Shown: positions 6,583 to 14,393, counted from the stretch's first letter. The stretch is 20,613 nucleotides of DNA from Dickeya zeae NCPPB 2538 (GCF_000406165.1 NZ_CM001977.1:3363799-3384411); one strand, 5' to 3'. Numbers and translations are program-made. Notes: a model not told the origin generated them from the letters alone.

Positions 6583-7740
6583 ATGACCGATAATCCATTA
6601 CTGGCGCTGCGCGAACGTATTACCGCGCTGGATACACAACTACTCGACCTGTTAGCGCAACGGCGAGAACTCGCGCTCGACGTGGCTAGAGCCAAACAGC
6701 ATTCTCATCGCCCCATTCGCGACAAAGAGCGTGAGCGGGATTTACTGTCCCGGTTGGTTGAAGAGGGGAAAAAACGGCAGCTCGACGGCCATTATATTAC
6801 CCGTCTGTTCCAGTTGATTATCGAGGACTCCGTTCTGACGCAACAGGCGCTGCTGCAACAGCACCTGAACGCAGGCGAATCTCACTCTGCCCGCATCGCT
6901 TTTCTCGGCCCCAAAGGTTCCTATTCCCATTTAGCTGCACGCCAGTATGCGGCACGCCATTTTGACCAGATTGTTGAATGCGGTTGCCAACGTTTTCAGG
7001 ACATCGTCAGCCTGGTGGAAACCGGGCAGGCAGATTACGCCGTGCTGCCGATAGAGAACACCAGCTCCGGTTCAATCAACGATGTTTACGACCTGTTGCA
7101 ACATACCGGGTTATCCATCGTCGGCGAACTGAGCACTCCCATTGACCATTGTGTGTTGGTGGCAGTAGATACACAGTTGGATCAAATCCAGACCGTTTAC
7201 AGCCACCCACAACCGTTCCAACAGTGCAGTAATTTTATCAACCGGTTTCCGCACTGGAAAATCGAGTATTGTGAAAGTACGGCGGCTGCCATGGCAAAAG
7301 TCGCTGAGCTCAATTCCCCACACGCTGCGGCTCTCGGCAGCGAAGCTGGTGGAATGCTTTATCAATTGCAGGTGTTAGAGCATAACCTGGCTAATCAGGT
7401 GCAAAACATCACCCGATTCATCGTTCTGGCGCGCAAACCGATTGAGGTCACCGAGCAGGTTCCCGCTAAAACGACCTTGATCATGGCGACGGGACAGCAA
7501 TCCGGTGCACTGGTGGAAGCCCTGTTGGTGCTACGTGAACATGGTATTGTGATGACAAAACTCGAGTCACGCCCCATAAATGGCAACCCGTGGGAAGAGA
7601 TGTTCTATATTGATGTGCAGGCGAATCTGCGTAACGACACAACCCGTAAGGCCCTACAGGGACTGGCGGCGATTACGCGTTCACTCAAGGTTCTGGGCTG
7701 CTATCCCAGTGAAAATGTGGTGCCAGTAGAGCCGTCATAA
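6583..7740 (+). CDS. pheA: PheA, bifunctional chorismate mutase / prephenate dehydratase
   Basis: Cytosolic enzyme that converts chorismate to prephenate and then to phenylpyruvate, committing flux to phenylalanine. The protein has 385 residues (E. coli 386). An AroQ chorismate mutase domain (about 1-95, LLALRERITALDTQLLDLLAQRR) is followed by the prephenate dehydratase domain (about 104-285, AFLGPKGSYSHLAA through the catalytic TRF in NITRFIVLA) and a C-terminal ACT domain with GALV and ESRP, which bind feedback phenylalanine. The ATG at 6583 gives the conserved MT..NPLLALRE start and lies after CAGGT. An upstream in-frame extension to 6502 would run through the attenuator and is not real. 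It is controlled by the pheL attenuator and ends at a terminator shared with tyrA. Confidence 0.98.
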   Translation: MTDNPLLALRERITALDTQLLDLLAQRRELALDVARAKQHSHRPIRDKERERDLLSRLVEEGKKRQLDGHYITRLFQLIIEDSVLTQQALLQQHLNAGESHSARIAFLGPKGSYSHLAARQYAARHFDQIVECGCQRFQDIVSLVETGQADYAVLPIENTSSGSINDVYDLLQHTGLSIVGELSTPIDHCVLVAVDTQLDQIQTVYSHPQPFQQCSNFINRFPHWKIEYCESTAAAMAKVAELNSPHAAALGSEAGGMLYQLQVLEHNLANQVQNITRFIVLARKPIEVTEQVPAKTTLIMATGQQSGALVEALLVLREHGIVMTKLESRPINGNPWEEMFYIDVQANLRNDTTRKALQGLAAITRSLKVLGCYPSENVVPVEPS

Positions 7741-7778
7741 CCGGCAGATACCAGGCATGCACTGCGATTTTATCAGCA

Positions 7779-7810
7779 AAAAAGCCACCATCTCAGGATG
7801 GTGGCTTTTT
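7779..7810. terminator. bidirectional terminator between pheA and tyrA
   Basis: GCCACCATC, the loop TCAG and GATGGTGGC are flanked by A5 on the left and T5 on the right, so the stem extends into A-T pairs and has a T tract on both strands. It can end pheA (plus) and aroF-tyrA (minus), which converge here. Confidence 0.93.
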
Positions 7811-7828
7811 ATGAAGACCTACTACTGA

Positions 7829-8950
7829 CTACTGGCGAATATCGTTCGCCTGGCGCAACAGCGTGCGACTTTCCGCCATGAACCGCCGGGAATAATCGCC
7901 GAACCAATGTTCAACCTTCTCAAAACTGCGAACAAATGCCTCTTTGTCCCCCGCTTCCAGCAACGAAATCGCTTCACCAAAACGCTGGTAGTAGCGTTTG
8001 ATCAACGCAAGATTATTGCCCGAAGACATGATGATGTCGGCATAGAGTTGCGGGTCTTGTGCAAACAAGCGCCCCACCATCGCCAGTTCAAGGCGATATA
8101 TTGGCGAAGAGAGCGCCAACAATTGTTCCAGTTGCACATTTTCTTCTGCCAGATGAAGCCCATAGGCAAAGGTCGCGAAATGGCGCAACGCCTGAATGAA
8201 CGCCATATTCTGGTCATGCTCCACCGCACTGGTGCGATGTAACCGGGCTCCCCATACCTGGATTTGCTCCAGCAACCATTGATAGGCTTCAGGTTGACGC
8301 CCATCGCAATACACCACAACCTGTTTAGCCAGGCTACCTGTATCTGGGCCGAACATGGGGTGCAATCCCAGAACCGGACCATGATGTGCCGCCAACATCG
8401 CCTGCAGAGGCCCATTTTTAACCGAAGCCAGATCAACCAGAATACAGTCATCAGGTAGTCGGGGAAGACGTGCAATAACCTGTTCAGTCACATGGATCGG
8501 AACACTCACAATAACCATGCCAGCATCGGCCAGCAGGGCTTGCGCCTGTGGCCAATCTTCTTGCTCCAGAATACGAACCTGATAGCCAGACAGCGTCAGC
8601 ATTCTGTCAAACAGACGCCCCATCTGCCCACGCCCCCCAACGATCACAATCGGTCGCAGCGACGGAGAAAGTGTTTTAAATCCTTTGTCATTCTCACTGG
8701 CATAGGACTCTCGCATCACCCGACGCAGCACATCCTCGATCAAATCAGGAGGAACACCTAACGCTTCGGCTTCTTTACGTCGTGAACTCAGCATTGCTGC
8801 TTCCCGATCAGGCGCATAAATTGGCAAACCATAACGACTTTTCACCTCGCCGACTTCCGCCACCAGGCGCAACCGGCGCGATAACAACGCCAATAATGCT
8901 TTATCTACCTCATCTATCTGATCACGCAATGCGGTCAGTTCAGCGACCAT
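7829..8950 (-). CDS. tyrA: TyrA, bifunctional chorismate mutase / prephenate dehydrogenase
   Basis: Converts chorismate to prephenate and oxidises it with NAD+ to 4-hydroxyphenylpyruvate, the tyrosine branch. The protein is 373 residues, the E. coli length. The AroQ mutase domain (about 1-90) starts MVAELTALRDQIDEVDKALL. The dehydrogenase domain has the dinucleotide loop VIVGGRGQMGRLF (about 100-112; one glycine of the E. coli GGGGQMG run is Arg here) and LHPMFGPD, which carries the catalytic histidine (His197 in E. coli). The ribosome site GGAG lies 9 bases before ATG. It follows aroF by 13 bases and forms the aroF-tyrA operon. Confidence 0.98.
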   Translation of the reverse strand: MVAELTALRDQIDEVDKALLALLSRRLRLVAEVGEVKSRYGLPIYAPDREAAMLSSRRKEAEALGVPPDLIEDVLRRVMRESYASENDKGFKTLSPSLRPIVIVGGRGQMGRLFDRMLTLSGYQVRILEQEDWPQAQALLADAGMVIVSVPIHVTEQVIARLPRLPDDCILVDLASVKNGPLQAMLAAHHGPVLGLHPMFGPDTGSLAKQVVVYCDGRQPEAYQWLLEQIQVWGARLHRTSAVEHDQNMAFIQALRHFATFAYGLHLAEENVQLEQLLALSSPIYRLELAMVGRLFAQDPQLYADIIMSSGNNLALIKRYYQRFGEAISLLEAGDKEAFVRSFEKVEHWFGDYSRRFMAESRTLLRQANDIRQ

Positions 8951-8963
8951 CTTGTTCTTCTCC

Positions 8964-10028
8964 TTACTGATTGGCGCTTATCGCACCCAGTTCCTTATGA
9001 ACCGAGCGCAACAATGTTTCTGTGCTTTCCCAACTGATGCAGGCATCAGTCACCGACACACCATAGCGCATGTTCGCTCGCGGTTGCTCAGATGACTGAT
9101 TACCTTCGTGGATGTGGCTTTCCAACATCAACCCGATGATAGAACGGTTGCCTGATTTGAGCTGTTCAATCACGGATTCCACCACCAGCGGCTGCCGACG
9201 GTAATCCTTGTTAGAGTTACCGTGGCTACAATCTATCATCAGCGCCGGATTCAGTCCCGCATCACGCATCTGTTTTTCACATTCAGCGACGTCTTCTGCG
9301 CTGTAATTCGGCGTTTTACCACCACGCAGGATTACGTGCCCATCTGGGTTACCTTGTGTTTGCAGCAGGCACACCTGTCCACTCTGGTTGATACCCACAA
9401 AACGGTGTGGCATTGAAGCGGCTTTCATCGCATTGATAGCCGTCCCCAAACTACCGTCTGTACCGTTCTTGAACCCGACAGGCATAGACAGACCGGACGC
9501 CATTTCGCGATGCGTTTGGGATTCGGTAGTTCTGGCGCCGATCGCCGACCAACTAAACAGATCACCCAGGTATTGCGGGCTATTGGGATCCAATGCTTCG
9601 GTCGCCAACGGCAACCCCATATTGACCAGTTTCAGCAACAGGTCACGGGCGATATGTAACCCCGCTTCCATATCAAAGGAACCATCCATGTAAGGATCAT
9701 TGATAAGCCCCTTCCAACCAACGGTAGTACGAGGTTTTTCAAAATAGACACGCATCACGATATACAACCGATCGCTCAATTCGGCTGATAAAGACTGCAG
9801 ACGACGGGCATATTCCAATGCGGCATCCGTATCATGAATAGAACAGGGACCACACACCACCAGCAGACGCTTATCATTACCATGAATAATGTCAGCGATG
9901 GTTTTACGCGCTTGCGCTATCGCCAGCTGTTCCGGCTCGTTAAGCGGGAATTTGGCTTTCAGTTCGTCAGGCGTGATGAGAATCTGTTCGGCGCTGATAT
10001 GGATATTATTGAGCGTGTCTTTTTGCAT
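8964..10028 (-). CDS. aroF: AroF, tyrosine-sensitive DAHP synthase
   Basis: Catalyses the first shikimate-pathway step, condensing phosphoenolpyruvate with erythrose 4-phosphate to DAHP. The protein has 354 residues (E. coli 356). Class I DAHP synthase signatures are present: VVCGPCSIHD with the metal-binding cysteine, the substrate loop KPRTTVGWKGLINDP, GARTTESQTHRE, GFKNGTDGS, and IDCSHGNSNKDYRRQP with the metal histidine. The start at 10028 gives MQKDTLNNIHIS, equal to the E. coli beginning, after AGGAT; the longer upstream frame begins inside the promoter region. The AroF rather than AroG or AroH assignment rests on the N-terminus and the tyrA linkage, which implies tyrosine inhibition. 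Confidence 0.96.
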   Translation of the reverse strand: MQKDTLNNIHISAEQILITPDELKAKFPLNEPEQLAIAQARKTIADIIHGNDKRLLVVCGPCSIHDTDAALEYARRLQSLSAELSDRLYIVMRVYFEKPRTTVGWKGLINDPYMDGSFDMEAGLHIARDLLLKLVNMGLPLATEALDPNSPQYLGDLFSWSAIGARTTESQTHREMASGLSMPVGFKNGTDGSLGTAINAMKAASMPHRFVGINQSGQVCLLQTQGNPDGHVILRGGKTPNYSAEDVAECEKQMRDAGLNPALMIDCSHGNSNKDYRRQPLVVESVIEQLKSGNRSIIGLMLESHIHEGNQSSEQPRANMRYGVSVTDACISWESTETLLRSVHKELGAISANQ

Positions 10029-10131
10029 GATGGTGATCCTGTTTATTCCTTTGGTATGAAGGGAGCGGTCGTCATTATCAGTAACAGGTTCACACCTTAG
10101 CACACACCCCGTAAACACCACAAGCCAAAAG

Positions 10132-10149
10132 TGTAAAGTTAAAGTTACT
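10132..10149. promoter_or_regulatory. candidate TyrR box upstream of aroF
   Basis: TGTAAA-GTTAAA-GTTACT fits the TyrR box TGTAAA-N6-TTTACA fully in the first half and in four of six bases in the second. It is about 105 bases upstream of the aroF start. TyrR with tyrosine represses aroF-tyrA in E. coli. TTTACG at about 10108-10113 on the minus strand may be part of a second, weaker box. I could not fix the promoter hexamers. Confidence 0.5.
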
Positions 10150-10154
10150 AGCAA

Positions 10155-10642
10155 AAAATCATACGTGCATCACAAAGCAGGTAATACGGGTTAACAGAAA
10201 TAGGTTGTCACCAAAGCCAATTAAGAAAGAAGGAACGTACCTACACTATTCTTTTTTTACAAAACCCCGCCAAGCCCACCATGGAAACCAAACAATATGA
10301 ATAAATTAAAAGAAAAATACGCTATCTCCACTAGCAATGATGAATGAGCGTGTTCGGTTTACTGGACATCTTGTCGAAGATTATTGGTTGAAGATGGCCG
10401 ACATACACAAAACAAAGATGTAAAAAATTCTATACACACTGGATTATTTACGCCATCAACAACCCCTACTCGCTTTTAGCATCATGGCTTAAAGGGGGCC
10501 CAGGTGTTCAATCTGGCAGCAAAAAGCCGCGACAAGGGCTGAGAATAGCCGTTCTCTATCGGAAATCATTAAAGGAAAAACAGGGAATTGCGTAATATTA
10601 GGGGTATTCATCTATCCAGCAGTAAACAGTACGGGTTCAATC
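10155..10642. other. gene-poor region between aroF and yfiL
   Basis: About 490 bases with no convincing gene, and A/T-rich in 10150-10450. It holds two tiny frames joined by an ATGA overlap: a 16-codon frame at 10297-10347 and a 15-codon frame at 10344-10391. Beyond the TGA of the second, the same frame stays open to TAA at 10593-10595, 83 codons with one internal stop. No ribosome site precedes either ATG. GAGAA-N6-TTCTC (10541-10556) is a small hairpin. This may be a decayed gene or chance; I cannot name a source. Confidence 0.5.
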
Positions 10643-11023
10643 ATGAGAAACGGTATGGTACTAGCAGTGTTGTTGCTTCTTGCCGGCTGTCAGCCTCCTC
10701 CATCAACGTCACCAACTAAAAACGGGCATGGCTTCTGGTACGAGGCTGGGTATAGCGACGCAAGCAGTGGACTGATCGTCAAGGATAACGAAACACTGTC
10801 AGAATGGTTTGGTAACCCAGATGTTGATCGTCATGCTTATCTGGATGGATATCAGGCCGGTCAAAACACCTGGTGCAATACCAGTAACGTTGAAGCCTGG
10901 GGGCGTGCGGGCAAGCCCTTTCCTGCCAGTTGTGACGGGGCCAATGACGCAGAAACGTTAAAAAAAGTGTGGCAGCATGCAGCAGATAGCCTTCCGCTCG
11001 CCGTCGGCTCTGCTGCCCACTAA
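10643..11023 (+). CDS. yfiL: DUF2799-type lipoprotein (YfiL-like)
   Basis: Small predicted lipoprotein of unknown function, 126 residues. A short signal peptide with a run of leucines ends in the lipobox LAGC (Cys16) followed by QPPP, and the absence of Asp after Cys suggests the outer membrane. The mature part has Gly/Tyr-rich repeats, YEAGYSDASSG and YLDGYQAGQ, and two later cysteines (in WCNT and PASCDG) spaced as in the DUF2799 family and able to form a disulfide. Its position, divergent from aroF, equals that of yfiL in E. coli. The ribosome site is weak, and ATG 10655 is an alternative start but would shorten the signal peptide. The family assignment is from memory of the pattern. Confidence 0.75.
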   Translation: MRNGMVLAVLLLLAGCQPPPSTSPTKNGHGFWYEAGYSDASSGLIVKDNETLSEWFGNPDVDRHAYLDGYQAGQNTWCNTSNVEAWGRAGKPFPASCDGANDAETLKKVWQHAADSLPLAVGSAAH

Positions 11024-11328
11024 CGCGCGCCCTCGCATAACATCTTGTTATAAAAGGTTATTCTATCGGAATCATAACCCCCTTAGGTTACACCGAGGGG
11101 GAACTGGATATACAGCCTGTTTGATGAGCACATCATCAAGCTTTCAGATAAATCGCCTCCCCACAAAAACAAATCATATTTATAATAACACTTGTAAATA
11201 ATAACAAAACACAATAAAACCTGCATGAAATGGAAGTAAACTCACGTTTACCTTGTCTTGCCATCATTGCTCTGGCTGAACCTCCACCGCATTTATGCAC
11301 GCAATAAGCTGGCAAACAGGATCTGATG
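11024..11328. other. intergenic region between yfiL and the methyltransferase
   Basis: 305 bases without a credible gene. CCCCCT (11078-11083) pairs with AGGGGG (11096-11101), and inside it GGT (11086-11088) can pair with ACC (11092-11094). No T tract follows on either strand, so it is not a standard terminator. The segment 11140-11220 is strongly A/T-rich and may hold the methyltransferase promoter, but I could not assign hexamers with confidence. Confidence 0.45.
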
Positions 11329-12279
11329 ATGAAAAACACGTCGCTATATTCTGCACAAGGGCAACTACTGTCACATCAATTACATACGAAGGATGATGTC
11401 GGTGCGACGCTTAATGCAGTCAAAATCAGGCTACAAGAGGCAGGGGATCTTCCCGGTGCTACGGTAGAAGAGCAAATTGCGATCGCCGAAGAGCTGTCGA
11501 CATTCGATTTGGGTTGTTTCTTACTGGCGCACAGGGGGTTGAATGCCTACTGGACTCACCATCTGGTCACCTACTCATCCGGCAACGTAACGCGTCCTTC
11601 TCATAGTGATCTGGAACGATTGATCTATGAACGGTTACCGGCCGTACTCGCTACCCGTGAACGGTTTAGCATTTTCCGCCAGCAGTTGCAGTCACGGCTA
11701 CATGATGGAATGGTTCTGGCCTCGGTCCCTTGTGGGCTGATGGGTGATTTACTATTGCTGGACTATTCTCACCATCAAAATGTACGGTTAATCGGCGTAG
11801 ATTTGGATCATCAGGCACTGGAAGCAGCGGATTCGCTAGCGAGACAACAGCATTGTGATAATCACATTACATTGTTGCAAGGTGATGCCTGGTCATTACA
11901 ACTCCCTGAGCCAGTAGATATTCTCACCAGCAACGGGCTCAACGTGTATGAGCAGGATGATGAACGAGTTACTGATCTTTATCGCGCATTCAATCATGCG
12001 CTAAAACCAGGTGGTATACTGATCACCAGTTTTCTGACACCGCCCCCGGTGTTATCGTCAGAATCCCCCTGGAAAGTCACAGAAGAAGAGCAACGCTTAC
12101 TTCCCTTACAACATTTGCTGTTCTCACGCATTCTGGAAGCAAAGTGGACGGCATTTCGTACCCATCGTCAGACACAACGCCAGTTGGAAAACGCCGGGTT
12201 TCACGACATACGCTTTATCGATGACCGCATGTCTATATACCCTACCGTTATTGCCCAGAAAACGAAAAGCGTGGCATAG
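11329..12279 (+). CDS. uncharacterised class I SAM-dependent methyltransferase
   Basis: 316 residues, soluble, function unknown. An N-terminal helical part (about 1-125) contains FLLAHRGLNAYWTHHLVTY. The Rossmann-type methyltransferase core follows: motif I region VLASVPCGLMGDLLLLDY, the acidic end of strand 2 LIGVDLDHQALEAADSLA (adenosine-ribose contact), GDAWSLQLPEPVDILTSNGLNVY, and ALKPGGILITSFLTPP before strand 5. Motif I lacks the usual GxGxG and has PCGLMGD instead, which I believe marks a family found across proteobacteria but cannot verify. AGGA (11318-11321) suits ATG 11329 (7 bases) better than ATG 11326 (4 bases). The gene is alone between aroF-yfiL and the ribosomal operon, where E. 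coli has yfiRNB. A small-molecule substrate is possible, but nothing identifies it. Confidence 0.85.
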   Translation: MKNTSLYSAQGQLLSHQLHTKDDVGATLNAVKIRLQEAGDLPGATVEEQIAIAEELSTFDLGCFLLAHRGLNAYWTHHLVTYSSGNVTRPSHSDLERLIYERLPAVLATRERFSIFRQQLQSRLHDGMVLASVPCGLMGDLLLLDYSHHQNVRLIGVDLDHQALEAADSLARQQHCDNHITLLQGDAWSLQLPEPVDILTSNGLNVYEQDDERVTDLYRAFNHALKPGGILITSFLTPPPVLSSESPWKVTEEEQRLLPLQHLLFSRILEAKWTAFRTHRQTQRQLENAGFHDIRFIDDRMSIYPTVIAQKTKSVA

Positions 12280-12298
12280 CACAGATAAAGCACCAAAG

Positions 12299-12325
12299 AA
12301 AAAGGGGTGGCAAATGCCACCCCTT
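12299..12325 (-). terminator. terminator of the rpsP-rimM-trmD-rplS operon
   Basis: GGGGTGGC (12304-12311) pairs with GCCACCCC (12316-12323). On the minus strand five T and a further T-rich stretch follow. A second perfect stem, CGCTTTCG (12328-12335) with CGAAAGCG (12343-12350), lies between it and the rplS stop, so the mRNA ends in two tandem hairpins. The plus-strand side has a poorer T tract, so ending the methyltransferase transcript here would be less efficient. Confidence 0.9.
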
Positions 12326-12355
12326 ATCGCTTTCGGATGTTGCGAAAGCGGATGC

Positions 12356-12703
12356 TTAGTTAAGACGCTCTTTGATACGAGCAGACTTACCAGCACGCTC
12401 ACGCAGGTAGTACAGTTTGGCTTTACGCACAGCACCACGACGTTTAACGGTAATGCTATCCACTACCGGAGAGTGCGTCTGGAATACGCGCTCTACGCCT
12501 TCGCCGTTGGAAATCTTGCGAACAGTGAATGCAGAATGCAGACCGCGGTTACGAATTGCGATAACCACGCCCTCGAATGCCTGCAGACGTTTTTTAGAAC
12601 CTTCAACGACCCATACCTTCACTTCCACGGTGTCACCCGGACGGAATGCAGGTACGTCTTGCTTCATCTGCTCTTGTTCAAGCTGCTTGATAATATTGCT
12701 CAT
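12356..12703 (-). CDS. rplS: 50S ribosomal protein L19
   Basis: Large-subunit protein at the interface with the 30S subunit, contacting 16S rRNA. The protein has 115 residues, the E. coli length, with the signature VKVWVVEGSKKRLQAFEGVVI and the basic C-terminus RRGAVRKAKLYYLRERAGKSARIKERLN. The ribosome site AAGAGA lies about 7 bases before ATG. It is last in the operon after trmD with a 70-base gap, and a TTACC-CTA-GGTAA inverted repeat (12714-12726) sits just before its ribosome site. Confidence 0.98.
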   Translation of the reverse strand: MSNIIKQLEQEQMKQDVPAFRPGDTVEVKVWVVEGSKKRLQAFEGVVIAIRNRGLHSAFTVRKISNGEGVERVFQTHSPVVDSITVKRRGAVRKAKLYYLRERAGKSARIKERLN

Positions 12704-12773
12704 AATATGTCTCTTACCCTAGGTAAACTGATATTTGGGTTCGCCCGGCACTGCCGCAACGCCCCCCTAATAC

Positions 12774-13523
12774 TCATTGTTGTTTGGACTGATATTCTCG
12801 TTGAAATTCAGTCAACAACGTTGCTTGCTCGTCAGTCAGAGCTAGGCTTTTCAGAAGTTCAGGTCTTCTAAGCCAGGTTCGGCCCAGCGACTGCTTCAAA
12901 CGCCAGCGGCGTATTTCAGCATGATTGCCCGACAGCAACACCGCCGGTACATCCATACCTTCCAACACTTCAGGACGAGTGTAATGGGGACAATCCAGCA
13001 ATCCATCGGCGAAAGAATCTTCTTGCGCCGATGCCTCATGACCCAGAACGCCGGGAATAAACCGGGCAACCGAATCAATCAGCGTCATTGCTGGCAGTTC
13101 GCCACCACTGAGAACGTAGTCACCGATTGACCATTCTTCGTCAATTTCGGTTTGAATGACTCGCTCATCAATGCCCTCGTACCTTCCACAAACCAGAATC
13201 ATCTTCTGGTGTGCGGCAAGTTGACTTACGCCTTGCTGATCCAGTTTGCGACCCTGCGGTGACAGATAAATCACCCGGGCCCCTTCGCCTGCCGCTGCTT
13301 TCGCTGCATGGATGGCATCCCGTAAAGGTTGAACCATCATCAACATACCGGGGCCGCCGCCATAAGGGCGATCGTCCACAGTACGGTGTCGATCGTAAGT
13401 GAAGTCACGAGGACTCCAATACTGTACGCTCAGCAGGCCATTTTTAACTGCCCGGCCAGTGACTCCATAATCAGTAATGGCGCGGAACATCTCAGGAAAC
13501 AGGCTAATCACCCCAATCCACAT
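12774..13523 (-). CDS. trmD: TrmD, tRNA (guanine-37-N1)-methyltransferase
   Basis: Essential SPOUT methyltransferase that makes m1G37 in tRNAs reading CUN, CCN and CGG, preventing +1 frameshifting. The protein has 249 residues (E. coli 255, with a shorter C-terminal tail here). The trefoil-knot SAM site is visible as YLSPQGRKLDQ, LVCGRYEGIDERV and WSIGDYVLSGGELPAM, with the substrate loop PYGGGPGMLM and the helical C-terminal GNHAEIRRWRLKQSLGRTWLRRPELL. The start at 13523 gives MWIGVISLFPEMF as in E. coli; the longer frame to 13565 overlaps rimM. A GGAAC sequence is the only nearby ribosome site, consistent with the low TrmD synthesis known for this operon. Confidence 0.98.
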   Translation of the reverse strand: MWIGVISLFPEMFRAITDYGVTGRAVKNGLLSVQYWSPRDFTYDRHRTVDDRPYGGGPGMLMMVQPLRDAIHAAKAAAGEGARVIYLSPQGRKLDQQGVSQLAAHQKMILVCGRYEGIDERVIQTEIDEEWSIGDYVLSGGELPAMTLIDSVARFIPGVLGHEASAQEDSFADGLLDCPHYTRPEVLEGMDVPAVLLSGNHAEIRRWRLKQSLGRTWLRRPELLKSLALTDEQATLLTEFQREYQSKQQ

Positions 13524-13561
13524 AGTACCGTTCCACTCATTGACTGCAGACTCTATAGAGT

Positions 13562-14110
13562 TCAAAAACCAGGATCCCAGTCTACTTCAATATGATGCGT
13601 AGACAGGTCAACATGCTTGATAACCTGTTCAGTCAGAAACGGAATCAACCGTTCCTTGACTCCGTAAGCATCTTTCAGGTTGGCTCTTACTACCAAAACG
13701 TCATTAGAACCGGTTTCCATCATATCAATGACTTTTCCCAGTTCGTAGCCACCTACGGTGACAACGTTGCAGCCAATAAGATCCTTCCAGTAATAATCAC
13801 CCGCATCCAGTTCAGGCAATTGAGCCGAATCCACGACAATCTCACAATTGGTCAGTAAATTCGCCGCCTCCCGATCGTCAATATCTTTAATCTTGATGAC
13901 CAGGTCCTGATTATGGTGCCGCCAGCTCTCGATCTCGATCGGTTGCCACAGCCCTTTATTCCGGATGAACCAAGGTTGATAATCAAAAATGCTTTCAGCG
14001 TCTTCGGTGGATGAAAACACTCTGAGCCAACCTTTAATGCCGTACGTCGACCCCAATTTTCCCAACACAACCGGGTTGACCGGGGCTTTCGGGCTGAGTT
14101 GCTTGCTCAT
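13562..14110 (-). CDS. rimM: RimM, 16S rRNA processing factor
   Basis: Binds S19 and the 30S head and helps its maturation. With start ATG 14110 the protein is 182 residues, exactly the E. coli length, beginning MSKQLSPKAPVNPVVLGK. The N-terminal RimM domain (STYGIKGWLRVFSSTEDAESIF) is followed by the PRC-barrel domain (DYYWKDLIGCNVVT, GSNDVLVV, ERLIPFL) and ends EVDWDPGF. GTG codons just upstream (GTG GTG GTA) could extend the frame but serve better as the GGTGG ribosome site. It lies 18 bases after rpsP and 38 before trmD. Confidence 0.97.
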   Translation of the reverse strand: MSKQLSPKAPVNPVVLGKLGSTYGIKGWLRVFSSTEDAESIFDYQPWFIRNKGLWQPIEIESWRHHNQDLVIKIKDIDDREAANLLTNCEIVVDSAQLPELDAGDYYWKDLIGCNVVTVGGYELGKVIDMMETGSNDVLVVRANLKDAYGVKERLIPFLTEQVIKHVDLSTHHIEVDWDPGF

Positions 14111-14128
14111 TACCACCACCGCAACAGA

Positions 14129-14377
14129 TTATGCTGCTTTTTTCGCGTCTTTGATCAGCGCGGAAACGCGATCAGAAACGGTAGCGCCCTGGCCAACCCA
14201 GTGCTCGATACGGTCAAGGTCCAGACGCAGAGCTTCTGCTTTACCGGTAGCGATCGGGTTGAAGAAACCTACGCGCTCAATGAAACGACCGTCGCGCGCA
14301 TTGCGGCTATCGGTCACAACGACTTGATAGAACGGGCGTTTTTTAGCGCCGCCACGTGCCAAACGAATTGTTACCAT
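14129..14377 (-). CDS. rpsP: 30S ribosomal protein S16
   Basis: Small-subunit assembly protein that binds the 16S 5' domain early. The protein has 82 residues, the E. coli length, with MVTIRLARGGAKKRPFYQVV and DSRNARDGRFIERVGFFNP. The ATG at 14377 follows a strong AAAGAGGA site; the longer frame to 14437 would run through a hairpin and is rejected. It is the first gene of the rpsP-rimM-trmD-rplS operon. Confidence 0.98.
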   Translation of the reverse strand: MVTIRLARGGAKKRPFYQVVVTDSRNARDGRFIERVGFFNPIATGKAEALRLDLDRIEHWVGQGATVSDRVSALIKDAKKAA

Positions 14378-14393
14378 AACATCCTCTTTAGTT

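Noticed and set aside
10029..10154. N-terminal extension of AroF by 42 residues
   Set aside because: The sequence is the promoter and TyrR region, has no family similarity, and ATG 10028 gives the known N-terminus.
10344..10391. Idea that the short frames upstream of yfiL are insertion-sequence remnants
   Set aside because: I could find no terminal inverted repeats, target duplication or transposase motif that would support it.
11136..11339. 67-codon minus-strand frame with a hydrophobic segment
   Set aside because: A/T-rich intergenic DNA with no ribosome site and no recognisable domain; it overlaps the methyltransferase start.
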